A DNA stretch of 11,627 bases from Brevibacillus sp. Its GTDB lineage: Bacteria > Bacillota > Bacilli > Brevibacillales > Brevibacillaceae. The DNA is taken from the NCBI GenBank assembly GCA_029240815.1, contig JARDZO010000178.1, positions 1 to 11,627 on the forward strand, read 5' to 3'. A program made the translations under genes and the position numbers. Below, one piece after another: positions 1 through 8,069 of the stretch. Numbering within the stretch: the first letter of the stretch is position 1; every line of letters starts with the position of its first letter. Below the pieces are notes generated by a model that did no database searches, was not told the DNA's origin, and worked only from the letters and a program-made list of their open reading frames with translations.

Positions 1-63
1 GTTCGGTGTGGAAGCGTGGCAACACGTGGAGCTGACGAATACTAATCGGTCGAGGACTTATCC
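1..63 (+). rRNA. 23S ribosomal RNA, 3' end (partial)
   Basis: The first ~63 bases match the conserved 3' end of bacterial 23S rRNA, including the segment GGAGCTGACGAATACTAATC and the closing CGAGGACTTATCC. The gene begins before the window. The exact 3' end is placed by analogy: the last bases (ACTTATCC) should pair with the 5' end of 23S in the processing stem. A terminator follows within 50 bases and no 5S gene lies downstream, so this is the last gene of its rRNA operon as seen here. Confidence 0.95.
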
Positions 64-84
64 ACACTCTTAGCATACATGCAG

Positions 85-103
85 ATCCAGTTTTCAAGGT
101 ACG
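85..103 (+). other. Conserved rRNA spacer-type element after 23S
   Basis: The segment ATCCAGTTTTCAAGGTACGA resembles a motif (ATCTAGTTTTNAAGGTAC-like) that recurs in rRNA spacer regions of Bacillales. It probably belongs to the transcribed rRNA processing or trailer region. Recognition is from memory of related spacers, so the role is an inference. Confidence 0.4.
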
Positions 104-109
104 AGAAAG

Positions 110-145
110 AACCTTTTCGCTTTTAACGGCGAGAAGGTTTTTTTA
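110..145 (+). terminator. Intrinsic terminator of the rRNA operon
   Basis: AACCTTTTCGC and GCGAGAAGGTT form an 11-bp stem with one U-G pair around an 8-base loop, followed by a T run. It ends the rRNA operon and separates it from convergent yaaC, whose stop codon is about 30 bases further on. Confidence 0.9.
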
Positions 146-173
146 TTATATGATCGATCGGATTTTATTAGAT

Positions 174-1196
174 TCATGTAGGCCAGGCATACGGGTTAAT
201 TTGTTGAATCTGCTTCATAATAATGGTGGGAAAAGTAGCAACATGATACTCGAGAAATCGCTCGACGAGAAAACGTTCTGCGTAGCCATGGGATAACGTC
301 AACTCTCCCCACCATTCAGTTTCGTAACGGCAGAGCATACTGAGCAAATACAGCAGAAGGTAATGACTTGCCCATTCAGGCAAGGGGAGCGAAGCCGAGG
401 AGCCGTTCCAGAAGAAGAGGTCCTGACCTTGTAAGCGAAATAAAGGGTGTTGTTCTAACGCTGCCAGGGAAACCTGAGGAAGGAGCAGTTCTTTGACGAT
501 CCCCTTTTTCCATTGGAAATGCTCCGATTGGTCCGAAAAGGGAGCCAATCGGCGTATGTAGTGCGAAAAGGTTTCTACGGAGTAAGCTAAAGGACCTTCC
601 TGTTTATCAGGAAACGTTATGGAAATCCAGGATCCTATCGGGTTTGCGTCATTGCAAGAGATCGGAGGAACTCCCTTATTCCAATCCAGACGTAACCAGA
701 GAGCCTGAGTATCACTAAGAACGGCATAGGAATCACTGACCTCAGGTATGGACGCGAGCAAATCATGAACAACGTACCGATCCTGTAGTGGAGAGAGACT
801 GAACAAATGAGCAAGATGAGCAAAGAACCCCTCCTTTTGTGGACGGATTTCATCTTCTGTCAAAGAGTACGCACTTCGTTTTAGCTTCCTGGTGGTGACA
901 CCGTGCTGAAGTACACGACTGTTTTGCGGATAGGCTGGATCACGAGTCAAGAGCATGCCTTTCAACAAATGAGTACAGCCGTAAAACAACAACAGAGGTT
1001 GAACGGACAATTCAGCAGCTTCCGCAGTTGTGTAAAAATGCCTGGCCTGTTTCCATAAATAGAGGAAACGAGTGCTTTGTTGAAAGGCCAAACGCTCTGG
1101 ATGATCTAGTCCCAGCTTTTCATAACAGGAGGCTAAATACTTTCGGGAAGTTGGTTCCGTCTCTAAATAACGAAAGATTTTCCAAGCATTATCCAT
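174..1196 (-). CDS. yaaC: YaaC-like protein of unknown function
   Basis: This 340-residue protein is assigned to the YaaC family mainly by position: in B. subtilis yaaC lies on the opposite strand between an rRNA operon and guaB, as here. The protein is also a suitable length (B. subtilis YaaC is slightly shorter) and has a family-like C-terminal segment, CRYETEWWGEL, near residues 288-298. No signal peptide, obvious membrane helix or catalytic motif is visible; it appears to be a soluble protein rich in aromatic residues. The ATG start is supported by AAGGTGG six bases upstream on the minus strand. It converges on the rRNA operon and diverges from guaB, sharing a ~167-base intergenic region. 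No good promoter of its own was found there. The biochemical function of YaaC proteins is not established. Confidence 0.8.
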   Translation of the reverse strand: MDNAWKIFRYLETEPTSRKYLASCYEKLGLDHPERLAFQQSTRFLYLWKQARHFYTTAEAAELSVQPLLLFYGCTHLLKGMLLTRDPAYPQNSRVLQHGVTTRKLKRSAYSLTEDEIRPQKEGFFAHLAHLFSLSPLQDRYVVHDLLASIPEVSDSYAVLSDTQALWLRLDWNKGVPPISCNDANPIGSWISITFPDKQEGPLAYSVETFSHYIRRLAPFSDQSEHFQWKKGIVKELLLPQVSLAALEQHPLFRLQGQDLFFWNGSSASLPLPEWASHYLLLYLLSMLCRYETEWWGELTLSHGYAERFLVERFLEYHVATFPTIIMKQIQQINPYAWPT

Positions 1197-1276
1197 TCAT
1201 ATCCACCTTCGATAATTTTCGTAATACAGTTATTTTATCTCGATCATTTTTTTGATTTATCTGGATAATCCATTCT

Positions 1277-1289
1277 ATAACCGAACAAT
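1277..1289 (+). promoter_or_regulatory. PurBox, candidate PurR operator of guaB
   Basis: ATAACCGAACAAT matches the Bacillus PurBox consensus AWWWCCGAACWWT at all 13 positions. It lies 11 bases upstream of the guaB -35 element, about -48 to -60 relative to the expected start site. PurR sites normally occur as inverted pairs 16-17 bases apart. The partner expected at 1247-1259 is poor, about 8 of 13 matches, so control by PurR is likely but not proven. Confidence 0.55.
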
Positions 1290-1300
1290 ACACACATTCC

Positions 1301-2824
<1,524 letters not shown>

Positions 2825-2849
2825 GGAACAATATAGTTCACAGGACCTA

Positions 2850-2884
2850 AACCCCCCTTTCCTTCTAGTGAAAGGGGGGTTTTC
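2850..2884 (+). terminator. Intrinsic terminator of guaB
   Basis: AACCCCCCTTT and AAAGGGGGGTT form a perfect 11-bp stem closed by a ~10-base loop and followed by TTTT. It lies 26 bases after the guaB stop and should isolate guaB from dacA. Confidence 0.92.
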
Positions 2885-2886
2885 TA

Positions 2887-2949
2887 AGGTTTGCCATAGA
2901 TTATAGGCCGAAACAAGCTTCAAGCATGCCTATAAACTATGGTAAACTT
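2887..2949. repeat. Large inverted repeat upstream of dacA
   Basis: The arms 2887-2908 and 2928-2949 are 22 bases each, with 19 positions exactly complementary. If transcribed they could form a 22-bp stem in which two of the exceptions are G-U pairs and only one (2900 with 2936, A-A) is unpaired, around a 19-base loop. The core is CCATAGATTATAGGC on the left and GCCTATAAACTATGG on the right. The right arm overlaps the best candidate -10 of dacA. There is no T run after it, so it is not a standard terminator. It may be an operator, an RNA hairpin or the remnant of a small mobile repeat. Confidence 0.8.
2919..2948 (+). promoter_or_regulatory. Candidate promoter of dacA
   Basis: An extended -10, TGG followed by TAAACT (2943-2948), is preceded after 18 bases by a weak -35-like TTCAAG (2919-2924). 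TATAAA at 2931-2936 is an alternative -10. Both lie in the right arm of the inverted repeat. The strong guaB terminator upstream means dacA needs a promoter in this gap, but its exact position is uncertain. Confidence 0.4.
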
Positions 2950-3014
2950 AAAATGGTGTGTGCGTTTAGTAGGAAGACAAGATATCGACAGAAATGGGAG
3001 AGTGAGAGAATCTA

Positions 3015-4322
3015 ATGAAACGAAAGACATGGACGAAGCGTTTGACAGGTCTGTTCCTTTCTGTCGCTGTATTTGCTACAGCAATGGGAGGAGCTGCGAC
3101 AAAGGCCGATGCAGCACCTGCAGCCGATCTACAACTGGCAGCCAAATCTGCCATTCTCTTAGAGGCAACAACGGGTAAAATCTTGTACAGCGTCAATCCT
3201 GACGTGCCACTGCCACCTGCCAGTATGAGTAAAATGATGTCTGAGTATTTGGTGCAAGAAGCCGTTAAGCAAAAGAAGATTACATGGGATGAACAAGTTC
3301 CGGTAAGCGAATACGCTTTTTATGTGGCGAAAATTTCTGATGCATCTGGCGTTTATTTGAATGCAGGTGAATCGTTTAGCGTCAGAGAGTTGTACAAGGC
3401 TATGGCAGTCGTATCTGCGAACGATGCAACTGTACTGTTGGCTGAAAAGGTTGCCGGCAGTGAACCAAACTTTGTGCAAATGATGAACAAGAAAGCAAAA
3501 GAATTGGGAATGACTAACACTTCTTTTGTAACCTCTACCGGTTTGCCAGCGAATGAGCTGGGACCATACTCCGTGCAAACGGACCAAGTAGAAAACCTGA
3601 TGTCCGCTCGTGACTCGGCGATCCTCGCGCGTGCACTGATTCGCGATTTCCCGGAAGCAATCGAGGTATCTAAAATTCCTCGCCTGACATTCCGTACGGG
3701 TAAACCAGATGAATTGAAAAAAGCAAACTACAACTGGATGCTGCCTGATTTGAACAATTACTATCCAGGTGCAGATGGTCTGAAAACAGGTTATACCCAA
3801 GCGGCAGGATACTGTTTTACAGGTACAGCGACTCGTGACAACATGCGTCTGATTTCCGTTGTCATGGGAACCGATAACGAAACCAAACGATTTGTAGAAA
3901 CGAAAAAGCTGTTTGACTACGGCTTTAGTAACTTTAAACTTACCAAGCAAATGGACAAAGGTGCAACGATCAAAGGCTTTGAAACCGCACCTGTGAAAAA
4001 CGGTGTGGAATTGACTGTCGGTGCTCAAGCAGGCAGTGAAGTAAACGTACTGACCAAGATTGGTTCGGAAGCGAAGTATACACCAACTGTGACCTTTCAA
4101 GAGCTGACGGCACCAATCAAGCAAGGTCAAGCCATCGGTAAGCTCGTCTTGAAAGAAGAGGGAGCCAAGGACAGCGATTACTTGCAACCGGAAGATGCAG
4201 CAAAAGCGGGCATTGACCTCGTGGCAAGTCAGGAAGTCGAAGAAGGCAGCTGGATCCGACTGTTCTTCCGCAGCATCATTCAGTTCTTTAGCAACCTGTT
4301 TAGCAGCGCTACAGGTAAGTAA
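3015..4322 (+). CDS. dacA: D-alanyl-D-alanine carboxypeptidase (PBP5 type)
   Basis: This serine-type penicillin-binding protein removes the terminal D-Ala from peptidoglycan pentapeptides outside the membrane, limiting cross-linking. The 435-residue precursor has a Sec signal peptide with a basic start (MKRKTWTKR), a hydrophobic core and a likely cut after ADA at residue 33. All three active-site motifs of the class are present: Ser70-Met-Ser-Lys73 (SxxK, nucleophile Ser70), Ser134-Ala-Asn136 (SxN) and Lys257-Thr-Gly259 (KTG). A C-terminal beta-rich domain of the PBP5 type follows from about residue 310. The last ~25 residues (WIRLFFRSIIQFFSNLF) form an amphipathic helix typical of the membrane anchor. 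Its place between guaB and pdxS matches B. subtilis dacA. GGGAG and GAGAG purine tracts precede the ATG. It is monocistronic, ended by a terminator just after the stop. Confidence 0.96.
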   Translation: MKRKTWTKRLTGLFLSVAVFATAMGGAATKADAAPAADLQLAAKSAILLEATTGKILYSVNPDVPLPPASMSKMMSEYLVQEAVKQKKITWDEQVPVSEYAFYVAKISDASGVYLNAGESFSVRELYKAMAVVSANDATVLLAEKVAGSEPNFVQMMNKKAKELGMTNTSFVTSTGLPANELGPYSVQTDQVENLMSARDSAILARALIRDFPEAIEVSKIPRLTFRTGKPDELKKANYNWMLPDLNNYYPGADGLKTGYTQAAGYCFTGTATRDNMRLISVVMGTDNETKRFVETKKLFDYGFSNFKLTKQMDKGATIKGFETAPVKNGVELTVGAQAGSEVNVLTKIGSEAKYTPTVTFQELTAPIKQGQAIGKLVLKEEGAKDSDYLQPEDAAKAGIDLVASQEVEEGSWIRLFFRSIIQFFSNLFSSATGK

Positions 4323-4330
4323 ATAGGCCA

Positions 4331-4366
4331 ATCCCTATCTCTTCAAGAGGTGGGGATCTTTTTTTG
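4331..4366 (+). terminator. Intrinsic terminator of dacA
   Basis: ATCCCTATCTC pairs with GAGGTGGGGAT, with two U-G pairs, around the loop TTCAA, followed by CTTTTTTT. It begins eight bases after the dacA stop. Confidence 0.85.
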
Positions 4367-4394
4367 CTTTTTTCTGGATCAAAGAAATAGGGGG

Positions 4395-4424
4395 TTGTTT
4401 TTTTCTGCACCTTTCGTTTACAAT
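4395..4424 (+). promoter_or_regulatory. Promoter of pdxST
   Basis: TTGTTT (4395-4400) and TACAAT (4419-4424), 18 bases apart, form a moderate sigma-A promoter. The expected start near 4431 leaves a leader of ~64 bases. That leader contains the perfect palindrome CAGAACAGTTCTG (4451-4463), a possible regulator site. Confidence 0.6.
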
Positions 4425-4494
4425 GACCTTATCAACGAACCATAACACCACAGAACAGTTCTGATTCTGACTTCATGATATAGGGGGAAACGAA

Positions 4495-5379
4495 ATGGTA
4501 CAGGTAGGAACATCCCGCGTGAAAAAAGGTATGGCTGAGATGCAAAAGGGTGGCGTCATCATGGACGTTATCAATGCTGAACAAGCAAAAATTGCAGAGG
4601 CAGCTGGTGCAGTAGCGGTTATGGCACTCGAACGCGTACCTTCTGACATTCGTGCAGCAGGTGGCGTAGCGCGTATGGCTGATCTGGGTATCGTGGAAGA
4701 AGTGTTGAACGCTGTATCCATTCCTGTCATGGCAAAAGCACGTATTGGTCATTTCGTGGAAGCGCGTGTTCTGGAGTCCATGGGTGTTGACTACCTCGAT
4801 GAGAGTGAAGTATTGACCCCTGCGGACGATTTGTACCATATTAATAAAAAAGACTTCACTGTCCCATTCGTATGTGGTGCCCGCGATCTGGGCGAAGCGC
4901 TGCGTCGGATCGGTGAAGGTGCATCCATGATTCGTACTAAAGGAGAGCCAGGAACCGGAAACATCGTAGAAGCAGTTCGCCATATGCGTACGATGATGGC
5001 TCAAATGCGTAAAGTTCAAGCAATGTCCTACGACGAACTGATGGCAGAAGCGAAAAATCTGGGTGCACCATACGAGCTTCTGGAACAAGTGCACAAAACC
5101 GGTAAGTTGCCAGTCGTTAACTTCGCAGCTGGCGGTGTAGCGACTCCTGCAGATGCAGCGCTGATGATGCAACTCGGTTCCGATGGCGTGTTTGTAGGCT
5201 CCGGAATCTTCAAATCGGAAAATCCTGAGAAATTCGCCCGCGCGATTGTAGAAGCAACCACGCACTATGACGATTACGAACTGATCGCTCGCGTATCCAA
5301 AGGTTTGGGAAGCGCTATGACAGGTATCGAGATCTCCAAAATCCGTGAAGCGGACCGCATGCAAGATCGCGGCTGGTAA
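4495..5379 (+). CDS. pdxS: Pyridoxal 5'-phosphate synthase subunit PdxS
   Basis: PdxS is the synthase subunit of the deoxyxylulose-5-phosphate-independent vitamin B6 pathway. It builds PLP from ribose 5-phosphate, glyceraldehyde 3-phosphate and ammonia supplied by PdxT, and forms a dodecameric TIM-barrel complex in the cytoplasm. The 294-residue length is exactly typical. Asp24, Lys81 (in VMAKARIGH) and Lys149 (in RTKGEPGTG) sit at the positions of the known catalytic residues, the lysines being those that hold covalent intermediates. The phosphate-binding [13 protein letters not shown] segment is present near residues 214-226. AGGGGGAAA before the ATG supports the start. pdxT begins 10 bases after the stop, so the two subunits are made from one operon. 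Confidence 0.98.
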   Translation: MVQVGTSRVKKGMAEMQKGGVIMDVINAEQAKIAEAAGAVAVMALERVPSDIRAAGGVARMADLGIVEEVLNAVSIPVMAKARIGHFVEARVLESMGVDYLDESEVLTPADDLYHINKKDFTVPFVCGARDLGEALRRIGEGASMIRTKGEPGTGNIVEAVRHMRTMMAQMRKVQAMSYDELMAEAKNLGAPYELLEQVHKTGKLPVVNFAAGGVATPADAALMMQLGSDGVFVGSGIFKSENPEKFARAIVEATTHYDDYELIARVSKGLGSAMTGIEISKIREADRMQDRGW

Positions 5380-5389
5380 GGTGAACGCT

Positions 5390-5965
5390 ATGAAAATCGG
5401 TGTACTGGCTTTACAAGGTGCGGTAGTGGAACATGTCCGAATGCTGGAAGAGGCAGGAGCGACAGCCGTTTCCGTGAAAAAAGTGGAAGAGCTGGACGAC
5501 CTGGACGGTTTAATCATTCCGGGCGGAGAAAGCACAACGATCAGCAAGCTCATGCATAAGTACGGGTTTCTAAAAGCGATTCGCGAATTTGGTGAAGCGA
5601 AAAAGCCGATCTTCGGAACATGTGCAGGAGCGATCCTGTTGGCGAACCGGATCAACGGACAAGACGATTTCCACCTTGGTCTGATGGACATCAAAGTAGA
5701 ACGAAATGCATTTGGTCGTCAAAAGGAAAGCTTTGAGGTCGAGATGCCTGTAGCGGGTGTTGCCGCTGATTATCCTGCTGTTTTCATCCGGGCTCCTTAT
5801 GTGATGGAAGTAGGGGAAAATGGCCAGGTGTTAGCGAAATACGAAGAGAAGATCGTAGTAGCAAGAGATGGTCATTATTTGGCTGCAGCATTTCACCCGG
5901 AATTGACCGATGATATCCGTTTGCACAAGTACTTCCTCGAAATGGTGAGGGAATACCGCAGCTAG
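5390..5965 (+). CDS. pdxT: Pyridoxal 5'-phosphate synthase glutaminase subunit PdxT
   Basis: PdxT hydrolyses glutamine and channels the ammonia to PdxS. It is a class I-type glutamine amidotransferase of 191 residues. The oxyanion segment PGGES is at 44-48, the nucleophile Cys78 is in GTCAGA, and His169 and Glu171 in FHPEL complete the triad. The start is placed at the ATG giving MKIGVLALQGA, the conserved N-terminus. The reading frame opens earlier, at 5345 inside pdxS, but that would add 15 residues unlike the family. The ribosome binding site AAGGTG overlaps the pdxS stop codon, indicating translational coupling. A terminator follows 22 bases after the stop. Confidence 0.97.
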   Translation: MKIGVLALQGAVVEHVRMLEEAGATAVSVKKVEELDDLDGLIIPGGESTTISKLMHKYGFLKAIREFGEAKKPIFGTCAGAILLANRINGQDDFHLGLMDIKVERNAFGRQKESFEVEMPVAGVAADYPAVFIRAPYVMEVGENGQVLAKYEEKIVVARDGHYLAAAFHPELTDDIRLHKYFLEMVREYRS

Positions 5966-5987
5966 ACGATACATGAAACAAAACTAG

Positions 5988-6020
5988 ACCGACATCGACG
6001 TGGTGTCGGTTTTTCTTTTT
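5988..6020 (+). terminator. Intrinsic terminator of pdxST
   Basis: ACCGACATC and GGTGTCGGT form a 9-bp stem with one U-G pair around the loop GACGT, followed by TTTTCTTTTT. It closes the pdxST operon ahead of the serS promoter. Confidence 0.92.
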
Positions 6021-6036
6021 GCGGAGACAGCCGCCC

Positions 6037-6066
6037 TTTACACAGGTATAGAACCTGTAGTACAGT
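6037..6066 (+). promoter_or_regulatory. Promoter of the serS T-box transcript
   Basis: TTTACA (6037-6042) and TACAGT (6061-6066), 18 bases apart, precede the leader; the start is expected near 6073. Two dyads lie in it: ACAGGT-ATAGA-ACCTGT (6042-6058) in the spacer and the palindrome CTGTAGTACAG (6055-6065) over the -10. They could be chance or an additional operator. Confidence 0.6.
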
Positions 6067-6072
6067 TAACAA

Positions 6073-6341
6073 TAGAAGCAAGAATGAATGAGAGAATGCG
6101 CTGATGAGAACAAGTACTTCGTAAGAGCCTGGCCTAGAGAGTCGGTGGTGGGTGCAAACCGATCCGGCGTGCGAAGGAATCCATCTCGGAGTGGCAAAGG
6201 ATAAACTTTGTCCGGCACCGTCCCGTTATGACGGAAGAGTGGACAGATGCGAGCAGTACGGTGCATTTGTCAACGAGGGTGGCAACGCGGGTATACAACA
6301 CTCGTCCCTTACCAGGGGACGGGTGTTTTTTGTTTTTTTTT
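6073..6341 (+). promoter_or_regulatory. T-box riboswitch (serine) in the serS leader
   Basis: This leader senses uncharged tRNA-Ser and lets transcription continue into serS when the tRNA is uncharged. Its parts are visible. The AGTA of the specifier loop is at 6113-6116, and the adjoining helix is CTTCG with CGAAG. The stem I distal motif is AGAGAG then TCGGTGGTGGGTGCAAACCGA (6136-6162). The specifier is TCC (serine) at 6180-6182 within GAATCCATC. A stem III candidate is CCGTC/GACGG (6218-6234), and the T-box AGGGTGGCAACGCGG is at 6276-6290. The TGGC at 6280-6283 would pair with the GCCA end of tRNA-Ser, whose discriminator base is G, which agrees with the specifier. The competing terminator is listed separately. 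Confidence 0.93.
6298..6341 (+). terminator. Regulated terminator of the serS T-box
   Basis: ACACTCGTCCC and GGGACGGGTGT form an 11-bp stem with one U-G pair, followed by a long T run interrupted by one G. It is the off-state structure; the alternative antiterminator is built from the T-box sequence just upstream. serS starts 27 bases beyond it. Confidence 0.92.
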
Positions 6342-6367
6342 GATAATCGATTCGGAGGGATTCTCAC

Positions 6368-7648
6368 ATGTTGGACGTAAAAGTATTGCGTCAAGATCTG
6401 GAAGAAGTAAGGCGTCGCTTAGCCCATCGCAATGAAGATATATCGGCGTTGGATCAATTCGCTGAAGTGGATGAAAAAAGACGCCAGGTGATTCAGGAAG
6501 CTGACGCCTTGAAAAACAAACGTAATAATGTATCCGAGCAAGTCGCGGTAATGAAGCGCAACAAGGAAAATGCGGATCATTTGATCGCAGAAATGAAAGA
6601 AGTAAACGAGCGAATCAAAGTACTCGATGAAGAGCTGCGTCAACTGGATGAGCAGCAAGAACTGATTTTGCTGAGCCTGCCTAACCTACCGCATGATAGC
6701 GTGCCAATCGGAACCTCCGAAGAAGAAAACGTGGTCGCTTGGACGTGGGGAGAGCCACGCAACTTTGATTTTGAGGCAAAACCACACTGGGATCTCGCTA
6801 GCCAAGCAGGCATCCTCGATTTTGAAGCAGCTGCAAAGGTAACGGGTAGCCGCTTTGTGTTCTACAAAGGGATGGGAGCCCGTCTGGAACGTGCCTTGAT
6901 GAACTTCATGCTTGACTTGCACGCCAATCAACATGGCTATGAAGAAGTGATCCCGCCTTACATCGTCAACCGTACGAGCATGACGGGAACGGGTCAATTG
7001 CCAAAGTTTGAAGAGGATGCGTTCAAGCTGGAAGGGCCAGATTATTTCCTGATCCCAACGGCTGAAGTTCCTGTGACCAACATGCACCGTGATGAAATCA
7101 TGGATGGGGCAGACCTGCCTCGTTACTATGCGGCGTACAGCGCTTGTTTCCGTTCGGAAGCGGGCTCGGCAGGTCGTGATACACGTGGCCTGATTCGCCA
7201 GCACCAATTTAACAAAGTCGAGCTGGTTAAGTTCGCCAAACCGGAAGATTCGTATGATGAGCTGGATAAACTGGTGAAAAACGCAGAGAAAGTACTTCAG
7301 CTCTTGGGCTTGCCTTACCGTGTATTGAGCATGTGCACTGGCGATCTGGGCTTTACAGCAGCCAAAAAGTTTGACCTCGAAGTATGGATTCCGAGCAACA
7401 ATATGTACCGGGAAATTTCGTCGTGCTCGAACTTCGAAGATTTCCAGGCTCGTCGTGCCAACATTCGTTTCCGCCGCGACACCAAGTCGAAGCCTGAATT
7501 CGTGCATACACTGAATGGCTCGGGACTCGCGATTGGTCGTACCGTCGCTGCTGTTTTGGAAAACTACCAGGAAGCAGACGGATCGATCATCATTCCAGAA
7601 GTACTGCGTCCGTATATGGGTGGAGTAGAAAAAATCTCGCCAAAATAA
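6368..7648 (+). CDS. serS: Seryl-tRNA synthetase
   Basis: SerRS charges tRNA-Ser with serine in the cytoplasm. The 426-residue length is typical of the bacterial enzyme. Residues ~27-105 are highly charged and helical, the antiparallel coiled-coil arm that grips the long variable arm of tRNA-Ser. The class II catalytic core follows, with TAE at 231-233 in the serine pocket, motif 2 from [15 protein letters not shown] (261-275) and motif 3 GSGLAIGRT (384-392) with the conserved Arg391. GGAGGG eight bases before the ATG supports the start. Expression is controlled by the serine T-box immediately upstream. The gene is monocistronic with a strong terminator. Its place after pdxT matches B. subtilis. 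Confidence 0.98.
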   Translation: MLDVKVLRQDLEEVRRRLAHRNEDISALDQFAEVDEKRRQVIQEADALKNKRNNVSEQVAVMKRNKENADHLIAEMKEVNERIKVLDEELRQLDEQQELILLSLPNLPHDSVPIGTSEEENVVAWTWGEPRNFDFEAKPHWDLASQAGILDFEAAAKVTGSRFVFYKGMGARLERALMNFMLDLHANQHGYEEVIPPYIVNRTSMTGTGQLPKFEEDAFKLEGPDYFLIPTAEVPVTNMHRDEIMDGADLPRYYAAYSACFRSEAGSAGRDTRGLIRQHQFNKVELVKFAKPEDSYDELDKLVKNAEKVLQLLGLPYRVLSMCTGDLGFTAAKKFDLEVWIPSNNMYREISSCSNFEDFQARRANIRFRRDTKSKPEFVHTLNGSGLAIGRTVAAVLENYQEADGSIIIPEVLRPYMGGVEKISPK

Positions 7649-7666
7649 GAAGTGTAAATAGATAGC

Positions 7667-7706
7667 AAAACAGCTCTTGATCCCTTGGGACAAGGGCTGT
7701 TTTATT
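7667..7706 (+). terminator. Intrinsic terminator of serS
   Basis: AAAACAGCTCTTG and CAAGGGCTGTTTT form a 13-bp stem with one U-G pair, followed by TTTTATTT. The A-rich left arm could also end transcription from the other strand, but no gene lies there. Confidence 0.9.
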
Positions 7707-7744
7707 TGTGTTCTAATACAGGAGGAAAAATTTAAAAAATCGTG

Positions 7745-7773
7745 TTGCACTGTACTAATCTCTGTTATATAAT
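7745..7773 (+). promoter_or_regulatory. Strong sigma-A promoter of the small zinc-protein gene
   Basis: TTGCAC (7745-7750) and a perfect TATAAT (7768-7773) are separated by the ideal 17 bases. Transcription should begin near 7780, leaving a ~46-base leader before the small gene. Confidence 0.8.
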
Positions 7774-7825
7774 AAAAACAAATCTTAAGAATATTGTTTT
7801 AATACAGATATGGAGGGAATGGAAA

Positions 7826-7978
7826 ATGGACTGCTACCGTTGCGAGGGAAACGGCGAACAAAGTTGCACAAGATGTGGAGGAGTAGGTCACGATGAGAAT
7901 GGGGCGGCTTGTCACCATTGTCTGGGCGATGGGCATGTCAGCTGCAGTCATTGCAGCGGCAGCGGATATCAGGAGTAA
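7826..7978 (+). CDS. Small zinc-ribbon protein with four DnaJ-type CxxCxGxG repeats
   Basis: This 50-residue protein consists almost wholly of four CxxCxGxG motifs: CYRCEGNG (3-10), CTRCGGVG (14-21), CHHCLGDG (29-36) and CSHCSGSG (40-47). This is the pattern of the cysteine-rich domain of DnaJ/Hsp40, where motifs pair 1 with 4 and 2 with 3 to hold two zinc ions. There is no J domain or substrate-binding domain, so it is not DnaJ, and its function is unknown. It could bind zinc, act in thiol chemistry or attach to a partner protein. The start is the ATG preceded at eight bases by GGAGGG. The frame stays open upstream to 7742, but that part lacks a ribosome binding site and overlaps the promoter. 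It has its own strong promoter and no clear terminator before aceB, so partial co-transcription with aceBA is possible. Confidence 0.82.
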   Translation: MDCYRCEGNGEQSCTRCGGVGHDENGAACHHCLGDGHVSCSHCSGSGYQE

Positions 7979-8004
7979 GACCATTTTTTTTGAACCTTCT
8001 GTAC

Positions 8005-8010
8005 TATAAT
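8005..8010 (+). promoter_or_regulatory. Candidate -10 element of aceBA
   Basis: A perfect TATAAT lies 59 bases before the aceB start. The expected -35 region (about 7982-7987) holds only CATTTT within a T run, so a standard -35 is missing. Either an activator assists, or aceBA partly depends on readthrough from the upstream small gene. TTGAAC at 7990-7995 is too close to serve as -35. Confidence 0.4.
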
Positions 8011-8069
8011 ACAAAATTAAATCCACACCTGTATCATAATAACGTTTCTCTGATGGAGGAGGAGCTATT

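Noticed and set aside
3159..4331. 390-codon open frame on the minus strand opposite dacA
   Set aside because: It is the shadow of dacA, is rich in Cys, His and Phe without any family pattern, and lies opposite a gene with complete active-site motifs.
4431..4443. PurBox-like ATCAACGAACCAT near the pdxS start site
   Set aside because: It has three mismatches, one of them in the CCGAAC core, and no inverted partner at the right spacing.
4432..5694. 420-codon open frame on the minus strand opposite pdxS and pdxT
   Set aside because: It spans two well-supported genes on the other strand and has no recognisable domain or plausible start region.
6152..6435. Short open frames across the serS leader on both strands
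   Set aside because: They lie within the T-box RNA, whose structure explains the sequence.
7721..7735. Ribosome-binding-site-like AGGAGG between the serS terminator and the next promoter
   Set aside because: It is followed by ATTTAA with no start codon or open frame.
6686..7750. 354-codon minus-strand frame opposite serS
   Set aside because: Shadow frame of serS; composition is atypical and no ribosome binding site is convincing.
7750..8006. Shared octamer CTGTACTA near the promoters of the small gene and aceB, with relatives at serS and yaaC
   Set aside because: Its position relative to the -10 differs at each promoter and the octamer overlaps sequences constrained by promoter function, so chance is sufficient.
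8036..8049. Possible catabolite-responsive (CcpA) site in the aceB leader
   Set aside because: On the minus strand only about 9 of 14 positions fit the cre consensus, and the two halves are not symmetric.
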